A stretch of DNA of 64,000 bases from Kitasatospora sp. NBC_00240 (GTDB lineage: Bacteria; Actinomycetota; Actinomycetes; Streptomycetales; Streptomycetaceae): positions 7,130,001 through 7,194,000 of the forward strand of contig NZ_JAPEMU010000001.1 in assembly GCF_026342405.1 (NCBI RefSeq), in the 5' to 3' direction. Numbering within the stretch: the stretch's first letter is position 1; every line of letters begins with the position of its first letter. Of this stretch, positions 55,121-63,444 are shown piece after piece. Below the pieces are notes generated by a model. It saw nothing but the letters and a program-made list of their open reading frames with translations, was not told the origin of the DNA and ran no database searches. The position numbers were made by a program, and so were the translations under genes.

Positions 55121-57457
55121 TCAGGCGGGGCGGGCGGCCCCCGGGAGGTCCTGCCGCAGCCAGTGACCGGTGCCGCTCCGGCCGAGCAGCCGGCGGGCCC
55201 GGCCGCCCTCGGCGGTACCGTCGGCCCTGAACTCCCCGCCCGCGGCGACCAGCCGCAGACCGGCCAGCGCCGGCGCCAGCCGGTCCGCCGCCCGACCGGG
55301 GTGCCGGGCGGCCTCCACCTCGGTCCAGGCCACCACCTCGGCCCGCTCCTCGGCGCCGCAGAGCGAGAGGTGGAAGAGCATCTGCCGCCAGGCGTACGCC
55401 GCGTCCTTGACGGTGTTCCACCCCTGCGGGTCCCGGTGCAGCCGGGCCGTCAGGGCGCACACCGCGGTGAAGCAGCGCCGGGCGAGATCCGCCCAGCCGG
55501 GCCGGGGCTCGACACCGGCCCGGACGACCAGGGTGGCCAGGTTGTGCGTGGTGAGGATCTGGGCCTGCTCGATCACCATCGCGTTGCCCGACCAGCCCAC
55601 GGCGTCGCCGGCCCGTGCCCGGCAGAGCCTGCCGAACTCCTTCGCCGCGCGCCCGCGCTCCCGGTCGGCGGCCGTGCCCCCGCCGGCGGGGACGCCGCCC
55701 GCCGCGCCGAGCGCCGCGAGAGCCGCGTAGTCGATGCCGTAGTACCGCTCGTAGAGCGTCCCGCCGAGCAGGTCGCCCGCCACCACCGCCGCGTCCAGGA
55801 ACTTGGCGGAGAACCGGCCCATGAAGATGTCGATCGCGAGCTCCTCGACGAAGGGCGCCTCCACACCGGCGCTCGCGGCGAGCGCCGACAGCTCACGCAC
55901 CAGCGGGTTCGGCAGCAGCGTCGCCGGAAAGCCCTGCACGGCCAGCTCGCCCAACTGCACCAGCGTCGTGCGGGCCGCCTCCCGGGCCTGCCCGCCGGCA
56001 TCGCGGTACGCCGCCACCGCCCGCACCCAGGGCAGCTCCTCGACCCGCACCTGGTGCTGAAGGTCGAGCAGCAGCAGCGAGCGCCGGTTCCGGAAGGCCC
56101 GGTGGTTGGCCGCCGCCAGGGCGCGCAGCGCCTGGTCGGGGTGGGCCAGCGCGGTGGTCGCGGAGACGAGCTGCGGGACGAGCTCGGCCAGTACCTCGGC
56201 GGAGGGCACCACCCCGCGCTCCACCAGCGTGCCGACCGGGGCGCTCAGCGCGCCGAGGACGACCCGCCGCACCGGCTCGGGGACGGCGGCGCCGGCCGGC
56301 AGGCCGCAGGCCCGCTGCTCCTCCTCGGTGACCGGCCCGCTCAGCGTGTCGATGTCGGGCGTGCCGGTGTCCTGCGGCAGTTCGGACAGCCGCCGGGCCA
56401 CCAGCTGGGCCAGGGCGTGGTGGGTCGGCCGGGCCGCGACGCTCGCCTGCCGGTCGCGCAGCGCGGTGTGCGGCGCGGAGCCGGGAAGGCCGCGCTTGGC
56501 GACCATCGAGTCGACGGCGTGCTGCAGCAGACCGAAGGCCCGGGCGTCCGGCGTGCGGCCGGCCACCACCTCCTCCAGCGCGGTGCACAGGACGGCCTGG
56601 TTCTCCTTCGGCCTGCGGTGCTTCCGGCACCGGGTGTGGACGGCCGCCAGCTCCCGGTAGCGCGTCAGCAGGGCCGCGCCGCGCCCGTGCCAGGCGTCGT
56701 CCGGCAGCCGGGCCAGGACCCGGCCCGAGGAGGCGGTCTCCAGCCAGTGCGCCAGCAGCTCGTCGGCGAACGGGTTCCAGACCGCGAGGGCCTCGTTCAT
56801 CGCCTCGACCGCCGGGTGCGGGCGTCGCGCGGCGACCGCCTCACGGACCTGGCCCACGGTGCGGCGGTGGGTCAGCGTGGCGTCCGCCGCGGGCGCGCCG
56901 GCCGGGCGCGGCGTGAAGCGCAGCTGCCCCGCGAAGGGCTCCAGGGTGTCCAGCAGGTCCAGCGCCCCGAGCCGGTCACCGGCCCGGACCAGCCAGGCCA
57001 CCGTGAGCAGTGCCGCCTCCTCCGGGACGGCCACCTCGTAGCAGCCCCGGTCGAGCAGATCGGTCAGCTCGGCCAGGCCCTGGTCCGTCAGGAAGTGTCC
57101 GAACAGCGCACGGCGGTCGGCCGGGACACCGGCCCGCGCGGCCGCCGCCAGCTCGTACGGCAGCAGCGGTCCGCCGGCTGAGGCCGCGCCCGTGGCGAAC
57201 CCGCCGTGCACCACCTGCGGGGTCACCCAGGCAGGGAGGCCCGCAACCGGCGTACGGGAGCCGACCGTCACCGCGCCGGAGGCCATCGCGCCGAGCACCT
57301 CGCGCCAGTGGCCGACCCGGCGTTCGGCGCGGGCCCGGGTGTCGGCGTCCTCGTGGGTCACCGCGGTCGCCAGGGCCCGGGCCAGCCGGGCGGCGGGGTA
57401 GCCCTGCCGGATCCGGGTGTCGACTGCTGTGCGCTGCTTCTCAGCGTTCGTGTCCAT
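55121..57457 (-). CDS. Large helical protein of unknown function behind a tRNA-like leader
   Basis: This 778-residue protein matches no family I know. It looks cytoplasmic: no signal peptide, membrane helix, Walker motif or zinc motif, and it is rich in Ala, Leu and Arg in helix-repeat-like stretches, suggesting an alpha-solenoid. Distinct segments are V-H-G-G-F-A-T-G-A-A-S-A-G-G (about 83-96), R-N-R-R-S-L-L-L-L-D-L-Q-H-Q (about 470), Y-E-R-Y-Y-G-I-D-Y (about 590) and W-R-Q-M-L-F-H-L-S-L-C-G near the end. Coding character is strong throughout. The ATG at 57457 has no ribosome site; its A is the last base of the tRNA-like CCA. The protein may recognise its own leader or real tRNAs. Confidence 0.75.
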   Translation of the reverse strand: MDTNAEKQRTAVDTRIRQGYPAARLARALATAVTHEDADTRARAERRVGHWREVLGAMASGAVTVGSRTPVAGLPAWVTPQVVHGGFATGAASAGGPLLPYELAAAARAGVPADRRALFGHFLTDQGLAELTDLLDRGCYEVAVPEEAALLTVAWLVRAGDRLGALDLLDTLEPFAGQLRFTPRPAGAPAADATLTHRRTVGQVREAVAARRPHPAVEAMNEALAVWNPFADELLAHWLETASSGRVLARLPDDAWHGRGAALLTRYRELAAVHTRCRKHRRPKENQAVLCTALEEVVAGRTPDARAFGLLQHAVDSMVAKRGLPGSAPHTALRDRQASVAARPTHHALAQLVARRLSELPQDTGTPDIDTLSGPVTEEEQRACGLPAGAAVPEPVRRVVLGALSAPVGTLVERGVVPSAEVLAELVPQLVSATTALAHPDQALRALAAANHRAFRNRRSLLLLDLQHQVRVEELPWVRAVAAYRDAGGQAREAARTTLVQLGELAVQGFPATLLPNPLVRELSALAASAGVEAPFVEELAIDIFMGRFSAKFLDAAVVAGDLLGGTLYERYYGIDYAALAALGAAGGVPAGGGTAADRERGRAAKEFGRLCRARAGDAVGWSGNAMVIEQAQILTTHNLATLVVRAGVEPRPGWADLARRCFTAVCALTARLHRDPQGWNTVKDAAYAWRQMLFHLSLCGAEERAEVVAWTEVEAARHPGRAADRLAPALAGLRLVAAGGEFRADGTAEGGRARRLLGRSGTGHWLRQDLPGAARPA

Positions 57458-57530
57458 GGCCGGCGTGGCGGGTTCTGCCCCCGCGCCCTCCGGGATGAAG
57501 CCCGGTGCTCTCCTGCTGAGCTACACGCCG
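57457..57530 (-). ncRNA. tRNA-like cloverleaf forming the 5' leader of the 778-residue gene
   Basis: Reading the minus strand from 57530: acceptor CGGCGTG pairs over 7 bp with CACGCCG; T8 and A9 are canonical; D stem GCTC/GAGC (4 bp) has loop AGCAGGA with the GG pair; base 26 is A; anticodon stem CCGGG/CCCGG (5 bp) has a 6-nt loop CTTCAT; the variable loop is AGGGC; T stem GCGGG/CCCGC (5 bp) has loop GGCAGAA; discriminator is G and CCA is encoded. All four stems are perfect. The anticodon loop is one base short, and the T loop lacks the TTC and A58 of real tRNAs, so it is a mimic rather than a normal tRNA. The A of CCA is the A of the ATG. Confidence 0.8.
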
Positions 57531-57538
57531 ATGCGGAC

Positions 57539-57568
57539 ACGCTACGAGGCGGGCCGGGGCGCTCACAA
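57539..57568 (-). promoter_or_regulatory. Promoter of the tRNA-like leader transcript
   Basis: On the minus strand TTGTGA (57563-57568) and TAGCGT (57539-57544) are 18 bp apart. Eight bases separate the -10 box from base 1 of the cloverleaf, so transcription should start at or within a base of its 5' end. Confidence 0.6.
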
Positions 57569-57588
57569 GGAATTTTCGGGCCGCGGCG

Positions 57589-57620
57589 GCTGTCGGACGG
57601 CGCGGAGGCCGTCCGACAGC
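57589..57620 (-). terminator. Terminator of the polysaccharide deacetylase gene
   Basis: A 13-bp perfect stem GCTGTCGGACGGC/GCCGTCCGACAGC with a 6-nt loop lies 9 bp after the deacetylase stop. It isolates the tRNA-like transcript from read-through. Confidence 0.85.
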
Positions 57621-57629
57621 GCGAGGTTC

Positions 57630-58724
57630 TCAGACGGCGGGGAAGTCGAAGCCGTACCCCTGGGCGGCCAGCCAGGGCAGCAGTTGCCGCAGCGCCGCGA
57701 CGGTCTGGCTGCGGTCGCCGCCCCCGTCGTGCATCAGCACCACGCCGCCCGGGCGCAGACCGCGCTGGACGCTCGCCACGATCGCCGCGACCCCGGGCCT
57801 CGACCAGTCCCGGGTGTCCACCGTCCAGGTCAGCGGGCGCATCCCGGCGGCCGCCGCGACCTGCTGGTTGGCGGCGGTGAAGCCGCCGCCCGGGGCACGG
57901 AACCAGGGGACTTCGGTGCCCGCCCCGCCGGCTCGGACGATCATGTCCTTGGCGGGCACGATCTCCTCGACCTGCCGGTCGTGGGAGAGCGCGGCGAACG
58001 GCTGCGGGTGGTGCACGCTGTGGTCGCAGAGCCGGTGCCCGGCGGCCAGGATGCGCTTCACCACGGCCGGGTTGGCGGCGGCCTGCGGGCCGATCTGGCA
58101 GAACGTCGCCTTGGCACCGTACTGCGCGAGCACGTCCAGCACCTGCCCGGTGGCGGGGCCGGGGCCGTCGTCGAAGGTGAGGGCGACGGTCCGGCCGCCG
58201 TGGGCGGTGGAGGCGACCAGTGCGGCGGAGACGCCCGGGGCGGCCGGCGGCGGCGCGGGCGGGGTGCTCGTCGCGGGGGCGCCCGGCGCGGGCTGCGGCG
58301 AGCTGGGCCGGGGAGCGCCGGGGGCCGGGCCGGAGGCGGTCGCGGCCGGCGGAGCCGGTGCGGTCGGGGGCTTGCCGGTCGCGGAGCCGGAGCCGGAGCC
58401 GGAGCCGGAACCGGAGCCGGTGGGCGGGCGCGGGCTCGGCGCGGCCGGACCGGAGGGCGGTGCCGAGGCGCCGGGGCTGCCGGGCGCCCCCGGGGCGGTG
58501 GTCGCCGGGCTTGCCGGTGCGACCGGGGGCGTGCTCGGCGGCGCGCCGGCCTGCAGCGCGCCCTGCGCCGTACCGCACCCCGTGACCGCGGCCGCGACGA
58601 GCAGGGCGGCGCAGGCCGTCCGGAGGGCGCCGCGCCGGCCCCGGCCGGCCGGGGCCGGGCCCTGCGGGCCGGTCGGATTCGACCGGGGCGGGTACGACCG
58701 GGTGATGGCGTGGTGCGAGGACAT
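57630..58724 (-). CDS. Polysaccharide deacetylase lipoprotein (NodB domain)
   Basis: A 364-residue exported enzyme with a signal peptide and lipobox A-V-T-G-C. A long Pro/Ala linker includes a Gly-Ser run coded by repeated GGAGCC-type hexamers (58381-58420). The NodB domain (about 175-364) has all catalytic motifs: T-F-D-D-G-P (base and metal Asp), D-H-S-V-H-H-P (metal His), R-A-P-G-G, D-T-R-D-W and L-M-H-D. It likely removes acetyl groups from peptidoglycan or another wall glycan. The ATG at 58724 has AGGAGG 7 nt upstream, clearly better than the start eight codons before it. Confidence 0.92.
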   Translation of the reverse strand: MSSHHAITRSYPPRSNPTGPQGPAPAGRGRRGALRTACAALLVAAAVTGCGTAQGALQAGAPPSTPPVAPASPATTAPGAPGSPGASAPPSGPAAPSPRPPTGSGSGSGSGSGSATGKPPTAPAPPAATASGPAPGAPRPSSPQPAPGAPATSTPPAPPPAAPGVSAALVASTAHGGRTVALTFDDGPGPATGQVLDVLAQYGAKATFCQIGPQAAANPAVVKRILAAGHRLCDHSVHHPQPFAALSHDRQVEEIVPAKDMIVRAGGAGTEVPWFRAPGGGFTAANQQVAAAAGMRPLTWTVDTRDWSRPGVAAIVASVQRGLRPGGVVLMHDGGGDRSQTVAALRQLLPWLAAQGYGFDFPAV

Positions 58725-58843
58725 GGCAGCGCCTCCTGAACGTCCCACCGGTCCCCCGACCGGGATGACTGTCCGACAAGACGTTCGGTCGGCTGCCGTG
58801 GTTCCACGCCGAGGCCCCCGGACCGGGCGGACCTGTCAGCTCA

Positions 58844-59737
58844 TCAGAACGCGTACCAACGAACCGTCGTGGCCGCGTCCCTCAGCGAGTCGACCCGGCG
58901 CCGGAACTCGGCGGCCGCCGCCGCGTTCCCCGGCACCTGCTGCGCCACCCAGGAGGCACTGGCCGTCTCCCGGGCCCCGCGCAGCACCGCGAAGCCCGGC
59001 CAGCCCCGGACGTCCCAGCCGTACGCGTCGGTGAAGGCCAGGTAGTCCTCGGCGGACACCCCGTAGCGGTCGTGGCTGAGCGCCAGCACCACCAGGTCGT
59101 GTTCGCGCAGATCCGCCGACACCGTCTCCAGATCCAGCAGCACCGGACCGTCCGGGCCGACATGCACGTTGCGCGGCAGCGCGTCCCCGTGCACGACACC
59201 CGGCGCCAGGTGCGGCGTCAGACCGGCGAGGGCCGCCGCGAAGGACGCCTCACGGTCCCGCAGGAAGGCCACGTCCGCCGGATCGACATACCCCTCGGCC
59301 GAGGCCAGCCAGCGCCCCACCGGCGCCAGCAGATCCCGCCGCCCCAGCGCGAACGGCGGCGCCCCCAGCCCGTGCAGGGCGCGCAGCAGCGGCGCCAGAT
59401 CGGCCGGCCGCGTCGGGCGGACGGCGGGCGCCAGGCGGTGCCAGAACGTGACGGGGTGTCCGTCCACGAGCTGCGGACCGGGCGCCACCCCGTCGTACGG
59501 ACGCACCACCGCGATCCCCTGCCCGGCCAGCCAGTGCGCCACCTCGGACTCCCGCCGCGCCCGCTCCGAAAGCTCGGGCCCGCGCCCCACCTTGGCCACC
59601 ACCGCCGGCCCGCCGAGATCGAACACCGCGTTCTCGCTCAGCGCCAGCAGCCGCGCGCCCGCCGGGTCCGGCAGGCCGGCCGTCGCACAGGCCAGGGCGA
59701 GCAGCGCCCGCGCGCGGCCCTCGTCGAAGGGGGTCAT
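58844..59737 (-). CDS. APH-family phosphotransferase
   Basis: A 297-residue aminoglycoside-phosphotransferase-fold protein. Kinase-like features are V-V-A-K-V-G-R-G in the N-lobe (ATP Lys), the catalytic loop V-V-H-G-D-A-L-P-R-N-V-H and the metal segment L-L-D-L-E-T-V-S, where D-x-D reads D-L-E. The family phosphorylates small molecules; the substrate here is unknown and resistance cannot be assumed. The ATG at 59737 has GGAG 9 nt upstream; the frame reaches 59773. It is divergent from the next gene with 107 bp between. Confidence 0.85.
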   Translation of the reverse strand: MTPFDEGRARALLALACATAGLPDPAGARLLALSENAVFDLGGPAVVAKVGRGPELSERARRESEVAHWLAGQGIAVVRPYDGVAPGPQLVDGHPVTFWHRLAPAVRPTRPADLAPLLRALHGLGAPPFALGRRDLLAPVGRWLASAEGYVDPADVAFLRDREASFAAALAGLTPHLAPGVVHGDALPRNVHVGPDGPVLLDLETVSADLREHDLVVLALSHDRYGVSAEDYLAFTDAYGWDVRGWPGFAVLRGARETASASWVAQQVPGNAAAAAEFRRRVDSLRDAATTVRWYAF

Positions 59738-59844
59738 GGGGCTGCTCCGATCTGCGGTGAAGTCCATCATCATTCCCCATGGCCGGGCCGGGCCGTGCGC
59801 ATACCCCTGCCGAGGGTGTCGGTGCCGTCCGCTTGACTGACCGC

Positions 59845-60519
59845 ATGACCGCCTACGACGTGGCCCGCCGGCTGCCCTCCGTACCCGAGCTGCGCGACCA
59901 CTGCCGTGCGCTCGCCACCCTCGACGCCATCCTGTCCCCGGAGTGGGAAAGCCGGTACTACTCCTTCGACAGCACCTGGGCCGAGGCGGAGGAGATGGCC
60001 TCGATGCGAGACGGACAGGGCGACGAGTACTCCGTCGTCTTCACCGCCGCCGGCGCGTACATCCGGGGCTTCGCCCACGAGTCCGCGATGAGCCCGTACC
60101 CGTCGGAACGGGACGGCATTCCCTGGCCCGGCGTGCTCGACGACGTACCCCCGGCGTTCCGCCCCCAGGTCGAGGAGCCCGCCTTCTCGGACGAGGACGA
60201 CATACCGGCCGTCACCGTCTGCCTCTGGCGGGAGAACACGGACGACCGGTGGCGGCACGGCACGGTCGAGTTCCCGGCCGGCTCCGACGATCCCGACGGG
60301 GCGGACGGCCTGTTCGAGCTGCTGGCCGACCGCACGCCCGAGGCCTACCAGCGATGGGCCGAGGACTACTACGAGGTCTCCGTGGACCTCGCGGCCGTCC
60401 GGCACGTGTACGCGCTGCGCCCGCTCACCGCCGAGGTCGTCGCCGCCCTGAACGACGAACTGGAGCCCGACGACCTGGCGGAGGATCTCGCCGAGATCGG
60501 CTACCCGCAGGCAGGGTGA
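59845..60519 (+). CDS. Conserved-looking hypothetical protein
   Basis: A 224-residue acidic, soluble protein I do not recognise. Trp-rich and acidic motifs include W-E-S-R-Y-Y-S-F-D-S-T-W, G-D-E-Y-S-V-V-F-T-A-A-G-A-Y-I-R-G-F and R-W-A-E-D-Y-Y-E-V. The pattern is reminiscent of SMI1/KNR4-like or immunity-type proteins, but I cannot assign it. The ATG at 59845 lacks a ribosome site; the frame continues upstream to 59779 without coding features. It lies just before the secretion cassette, so an immunity role is a guess. Confidence 0.65.
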   Translation: MTAYDVARRLPSVPELRDHCRALATLDAILSPEWESRYYSFDSTWAEAEEMASMRDGQGDEYSVVFTAAGAYIRGFAHESAMSPYPSERDGIPWPGVLDDVPPAFRPQVEEPAFSDEDDIPAVTVCLWRENTDDRWRHGTVEFPAGSDDPDGADGLFELLADRTPEAYQRWAEDYYEVSVDLAAVRHVYALRPLTAEVVAALNDELEPDDLAEDLAEIGYPQAG

Positions 60520-60583
60520 CGGGGCCGGGGCAGGGCCCCGGTGTGACGTCCGTCGCAGCGGGCGGGAGAACCGCACGGTTGCG

Positions 60584-60603
60584 CACACGCGTGTGACTAG
60601 TCT
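60584..60603 (+). promoter_or_regulatory. Palindrome and -10 box before the type VII-like cassette
   Basis: CACACGCGTGTG (60584-60595) is a perfect 12-bp palindrome immediately followed by a TAGTCT -10-like box (60598-60603), about 90 bp before the first cassette gene. The overlap suggests a repressor site. Confidence 0.45.
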
Positions 60604-60693
60604 GACGGGCGGTTCGGCGGCCGGGGGGCTGCCGGCCACGCCGGTGGGCGCGCCCGTCGGCGCGTGCTCGAACAGGGACGAGGGGGAGCAGCG

Positions 60694-61137
60694 GTGGGGG
60701 ACATCGGGGGATGGTCGGGGTTCAAGGTGAACCCGGCCGAGTTGCGCGGTTGCGCGGGGAGCGCCGCCCAGGTGGCCGGAGAGATTCCGGGCGAGACGTC
60801 GAAGATCACCGGGCCGAGCGACCAGGCCTCCGGCAAACTGCCGGGCTGGGCGGCCGCCGGCGCGCTGCACGACTGCACCAACGCCTGGAAGACGGTGCTG
60901 GACCGGCTGTCCACGGACATGGACACCTACAGCACGAAGCTGGTCGCGGTCGCCCAGAACTACGAGAACAACGACGCGGCGACGGCAGCCCGGCTGAACG
61001 AGGCCATCCTCGGGCCGGCGGGTGCCGGCCCGACCGCACCCGTGGTGCCCGGCCCGTACAAGCCGCAGGCCGCCCTCGGACCGGACCCGTTCGGCACCAA
61101 GGTCAACAGTCCGTACGCGGCACCCGGAAGGAGCTGA
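60694..61137 (+). CDS. EspC/DUF2580-like type VII secretion-associated protein
   Basis: A 147-residue helical protein. Residues about 10-105 resemble the T7SS EspC-type family: F-K-V-N-P-A-E-L-R-G-C-A, a central W-A-A-A-G-A-L-H-D-C, and a final helix ending Y-E-N-N-D, close to the Y-x3-D/E secretion signal. The last 40 residues are a Pro/Gly tail. The GTG at 60694 has GGGGGAG 6 nt upstream, which favours it over the earlier ATG. It is 2 bp from the next gene and likely pairs with that protein for export. Confidence 0.72.
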   Translation: MGDIGGWSGFKVNPAELRGCAGSAAQVAGEIPGETSKITGPSDQASGKLPGWAAAGALHDCTNAWKTVLDRLSTDMDTYSTKLVAVAQNYENNDAATAARLNEAILGPAGAGPTAPVVPGPYKPQAALGPDPFGTKVNSPYAAPGRS

Positions 61138-61139
61138 CC

Positions 61140-62738
61140 GTGGAGATCGACACCGTCCTGAAGGCCGACTTCACCGGCCTCGCCGCCGCAAGGGCCGGCT
61201 ACGACGCCCTGGTGACGGCGTTCAACGCGCACGTCGAGGCCTGGAAGCGGACGGTCGTGGACCGGCTGCACAACTCCGGGTGGACCGGCAGCGCCGCCAC
61301 CCGGGCCTTCGCCGACCTCGACCTGTTCGCCAGTAAACTGCTGGCCGCCGACGACGAGTTGAAGCTCGTCAGTGGCGTGCTGGCCGACGCCCAGCAGTCG
61401 ATCGCACTCGTCCAGGCCGAACTGATCCAGGCACTCGACGACGCCAAGGCCGCCGGCATCACGGTGAAGCCGGACGGCGCGATGTCCTGGGAGAACAAGG
61501 ACGACGCCTTCGAGGTCAAGGCCAAGTCACTCAGCCTCCGCGTCCAGGACGCCCTGCGCGACGCCCAGCACGCCGACGAGGCGATCACCCGCCGGCTGCG
61601 GCACTTCGCCGAGAACGCCACCACCGGCACCGGCCTGGACGGTGCGGCGGCCCTGGCCGACAAGGCGGGCGCCGGCAGCCGGGAGACCCCGCCCGACGCC
61701 AAGGCCACCCCCGCCCAGGTCAAGGCCTGGTGGGACGGCCTCACCCCCGCCGAGCAGCAGCACCTGATCCACAACCGCCCGGACCAGATCGGCAACCGCG
61801 ACGGCGTCCCCTGCGTGGCCCGCGACCAGGCCAACCGGATCATCCTCCGCCAACGCCGGGCCGAACTCCAGGGCGAGCTGGACCGGATCGGCAAGCCCGG
61901 GGCGCCCATGTCGGGCCCCGGCAACACCGTGATGGAGGATCCGAAGGCGACCCGGATCAAGCAGATCCAGGACCAGCTCAAGGGCATCGACGACATCCAG
62001 AGCAAGCTGGACGGGTCCAAGCGGCCGAACTTCCAGCCGACCTACCTGCTGGGCTTCGACACCAAGGGCAACGGGCACGCGCTCGTCGCGGTGAACAACC
62101 CCGACACGGCGGACAACGTGCTGACCTTCGTACCCGGCACCACGGCCAACCTGAGCAACATCAGCGGCGACATGGACAAGGCCTACGAGATGGCCAACTC
62201 CGCCCGGCTGGCGGGGAAGGACGCCGGAAAGACCACCGCGACCATCGCGTGGAGCGGCTACGACGCACCGCAGACCCTCCCCAACGCCGCGTTCGGACAG
62301 CCCGCACTGGACGCCCGGGACAACCTCTACAACTTCCAGACCGGCCTGAGGGCCACACACGAGGGTCCGCCCTCGAACAACACGATCATGGGGCACAGCT
62401 ACGGCAGCGTCGCGGTCGGAATGGCGATGCGGGACCGGGGCCTCCCCGTCGACAGCGCGGTCTTCGTGGGCAGCCCCGGACTGGGTGTCGACAACATCAA
62501 GGAACTGCAGATCGATCCGTCCCGGGTCTTCGTGGCCCGAGGCGACAAAGACAGCATCGCTCCCTGGGCGGAGGGGATCAACGGCTCGGGCGGTGTCTAC
62601 GGCGCGGATCCCGCCGACCCGGCGTTCGGTGCCACGATGGTGCCCACCTCGCCGGGAACGGATCACGGCCACTACTGGAACGAAGGAACGCGGTCATGGG
62701 ACGGTTTCGGCCGGATCGCAGTCGGGGGTCGGCCGTGA
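61140..62738 (+). CDS. WXG-like N-terminus fused to DUF1023 alpha/beta hydrolase (putative T7SS substrate)
   Basis: A 532-residue protein. Residues 1-165 are helical with a W-x-G turn (S-G-W-T-G-S-A-A, about 41-48), as in WXG100 secretion substrates. A linker with Q-H-L-I-H-N-R-P follows; the C-terminal domain (about 290-530) is a DUF1023-type hydrolase with nucleophile elbow G-H-S-Y-G-S and late Asp/His candidates in G-D-K-D-S and T-D-H-G-H-Y. It may be a secreted lipase, esterase or toxin. The GTG at 61140 has AAGGAG 6 nt upstream. It overlaps the lipoprotein gene by 4 bp. Confidence 0.82.
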   Translation: MEIDTVLKADFTGLAAARAGYDALVTAFNAHVEAWKRTVVDRLHNSGWTGSAATRAFADLDLFASKLLAADDELKLVSGVLADAQQSIALVQAELIQALDDAKAAGITVKPDGAMSWENKDDAFEVKAKSLSLRVQDALRDAQHADEAITRRLRHFAENATTGTGLDGAAALADKAGAGSRETPPDAKATPAQVKAWWDGLTPAEQQHLIHNRPDQIGNRDGVPCVARDQANRIILRQRRAELQGELDRIGKPGAPMSGPGNTVMEDPKATRIKQIQDQLKGIDDIQSKLDGSKRPNFQPTYLLGFDTKGNGHALVAVNNPDTADNVLTFVPGTTANLSNISGDMDKAYEMANSARLAGKDAGKTTATIAWSGYDAPQTLPNAAFGQPALDARDNLYNFQTGLRATHEGPPSNNTIMGHSYGSVAVGMAMRDRGLPVDSAVFVGSPGLGVDNIKELQIDPSRVFVARGDKDSIAPWAEGINGSGGVYGADPADPAFGATMVPTSPGTDHGHYWNEGTRSWDGFGRIAVGGRP

Positions 62739-63250
62739 CCCGGGTCGGCCCGGAGCGGTGGGAGCCGTTGAAGGCCGCGTTGCTGGCTCTCGGTGTCGCC
62801 ACGCTGTCGGTCGGCTGCGGGCAGGACGTGGATGTCACCACGCCGACGATCACCCGGGTAGCGGCCGAGCAGCAGGCTGATGCCGAACTGGCCGGCCTTG
62901 AGCGGGTGCTCCCCGAAGGGATCCGACACGAGGCGCCCCTGAAGGGCGAGAGCGGCTGCTATCACGGTGATGACAACGGAACCGACGGACGGGTCCAGCC
63001 CACCCGGACGGACATCCTCAAAGGGCTGCCCTCCGAGCGGACCGACGAGATCTACGCGGCTGTCCGGACGCATCTCGAAGCGAGCGGGTTCAAGGTCTCC
63101 GAAGACGTGAAGGGCCATCTGGCCGGCAACAAGGCCGCCAACGGATTCACGGCCGTGCTCCATGGCAGCCTCGCCGTCGGCGATTACCTGCGACTGACTG
63201 TCCTCGCACCGTGCGTATGGCCGGACGGGACGCCGACTCCGAAGAGTTGA
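62735..63250 (+). CDS. Small lipoprotein, first of two paralogues
   Basis: A 171-residue exported lipoprotein with lipobox S-V-G-C-G (Cys about 25). The mature part has the order P-E-G-I-R, G-C-Y-H-G-D, G-L-P-S-E-R-T-D-E-I-Y-A-A-V-R-T-H-L and ends A-P-C-V-W-P-D-G-T-P; the two mature Cys could form a disulfide. The GTG at 62735 overlaps the hydrolase stop (GTGA); an ATG at 62696 with AAGGAA upstream is the alternative. Tight coupling to a putative secreted hydrolase suggests an immunity or tethering protein. Confidence 0.72.
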   Translation: MTRVGPERWEPLKAALLALGVATLSVGCGQDVDVTTPTITRVAAEQQADAELAGLERVLPEGIRHEAPLKGESGCYHGDDNGTDGRVQPTRTDILKGLPSERTDEIYAAVRTHLEASGFKVSEDVKGHLAGNKAANGFTAVLHGSLAVGDYLRLTVLAPCVWPDGTPTPKS

Positions 63251-63444
63251 GACGCCTGACGGCTGGTTACCCGGTGAGTCGATTGTTCAGTCACGACGGC
63301 ACGTGACCGCCGGTCCGGGCGGTGACGGCGACCGCGCTGACGGTGCGATCTGCTGCCGTCTGGACGGCCGCCCCGGCGGGCCTTGAGGTGGTGCTCGGAG
63401 GGCATTTCAAGCAAGGCCCGGGAGCAAGGAAGGAGGGGGCCCGC

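Noticed and set aside
57457..57530. Ordinary functional tRNA gene
   Set aside because: The anticodon loop has 6 nt and the T loop reads GGCAGAA without TTC/A58, so normal decoding is unlikely although the stems and CCA are perfect.
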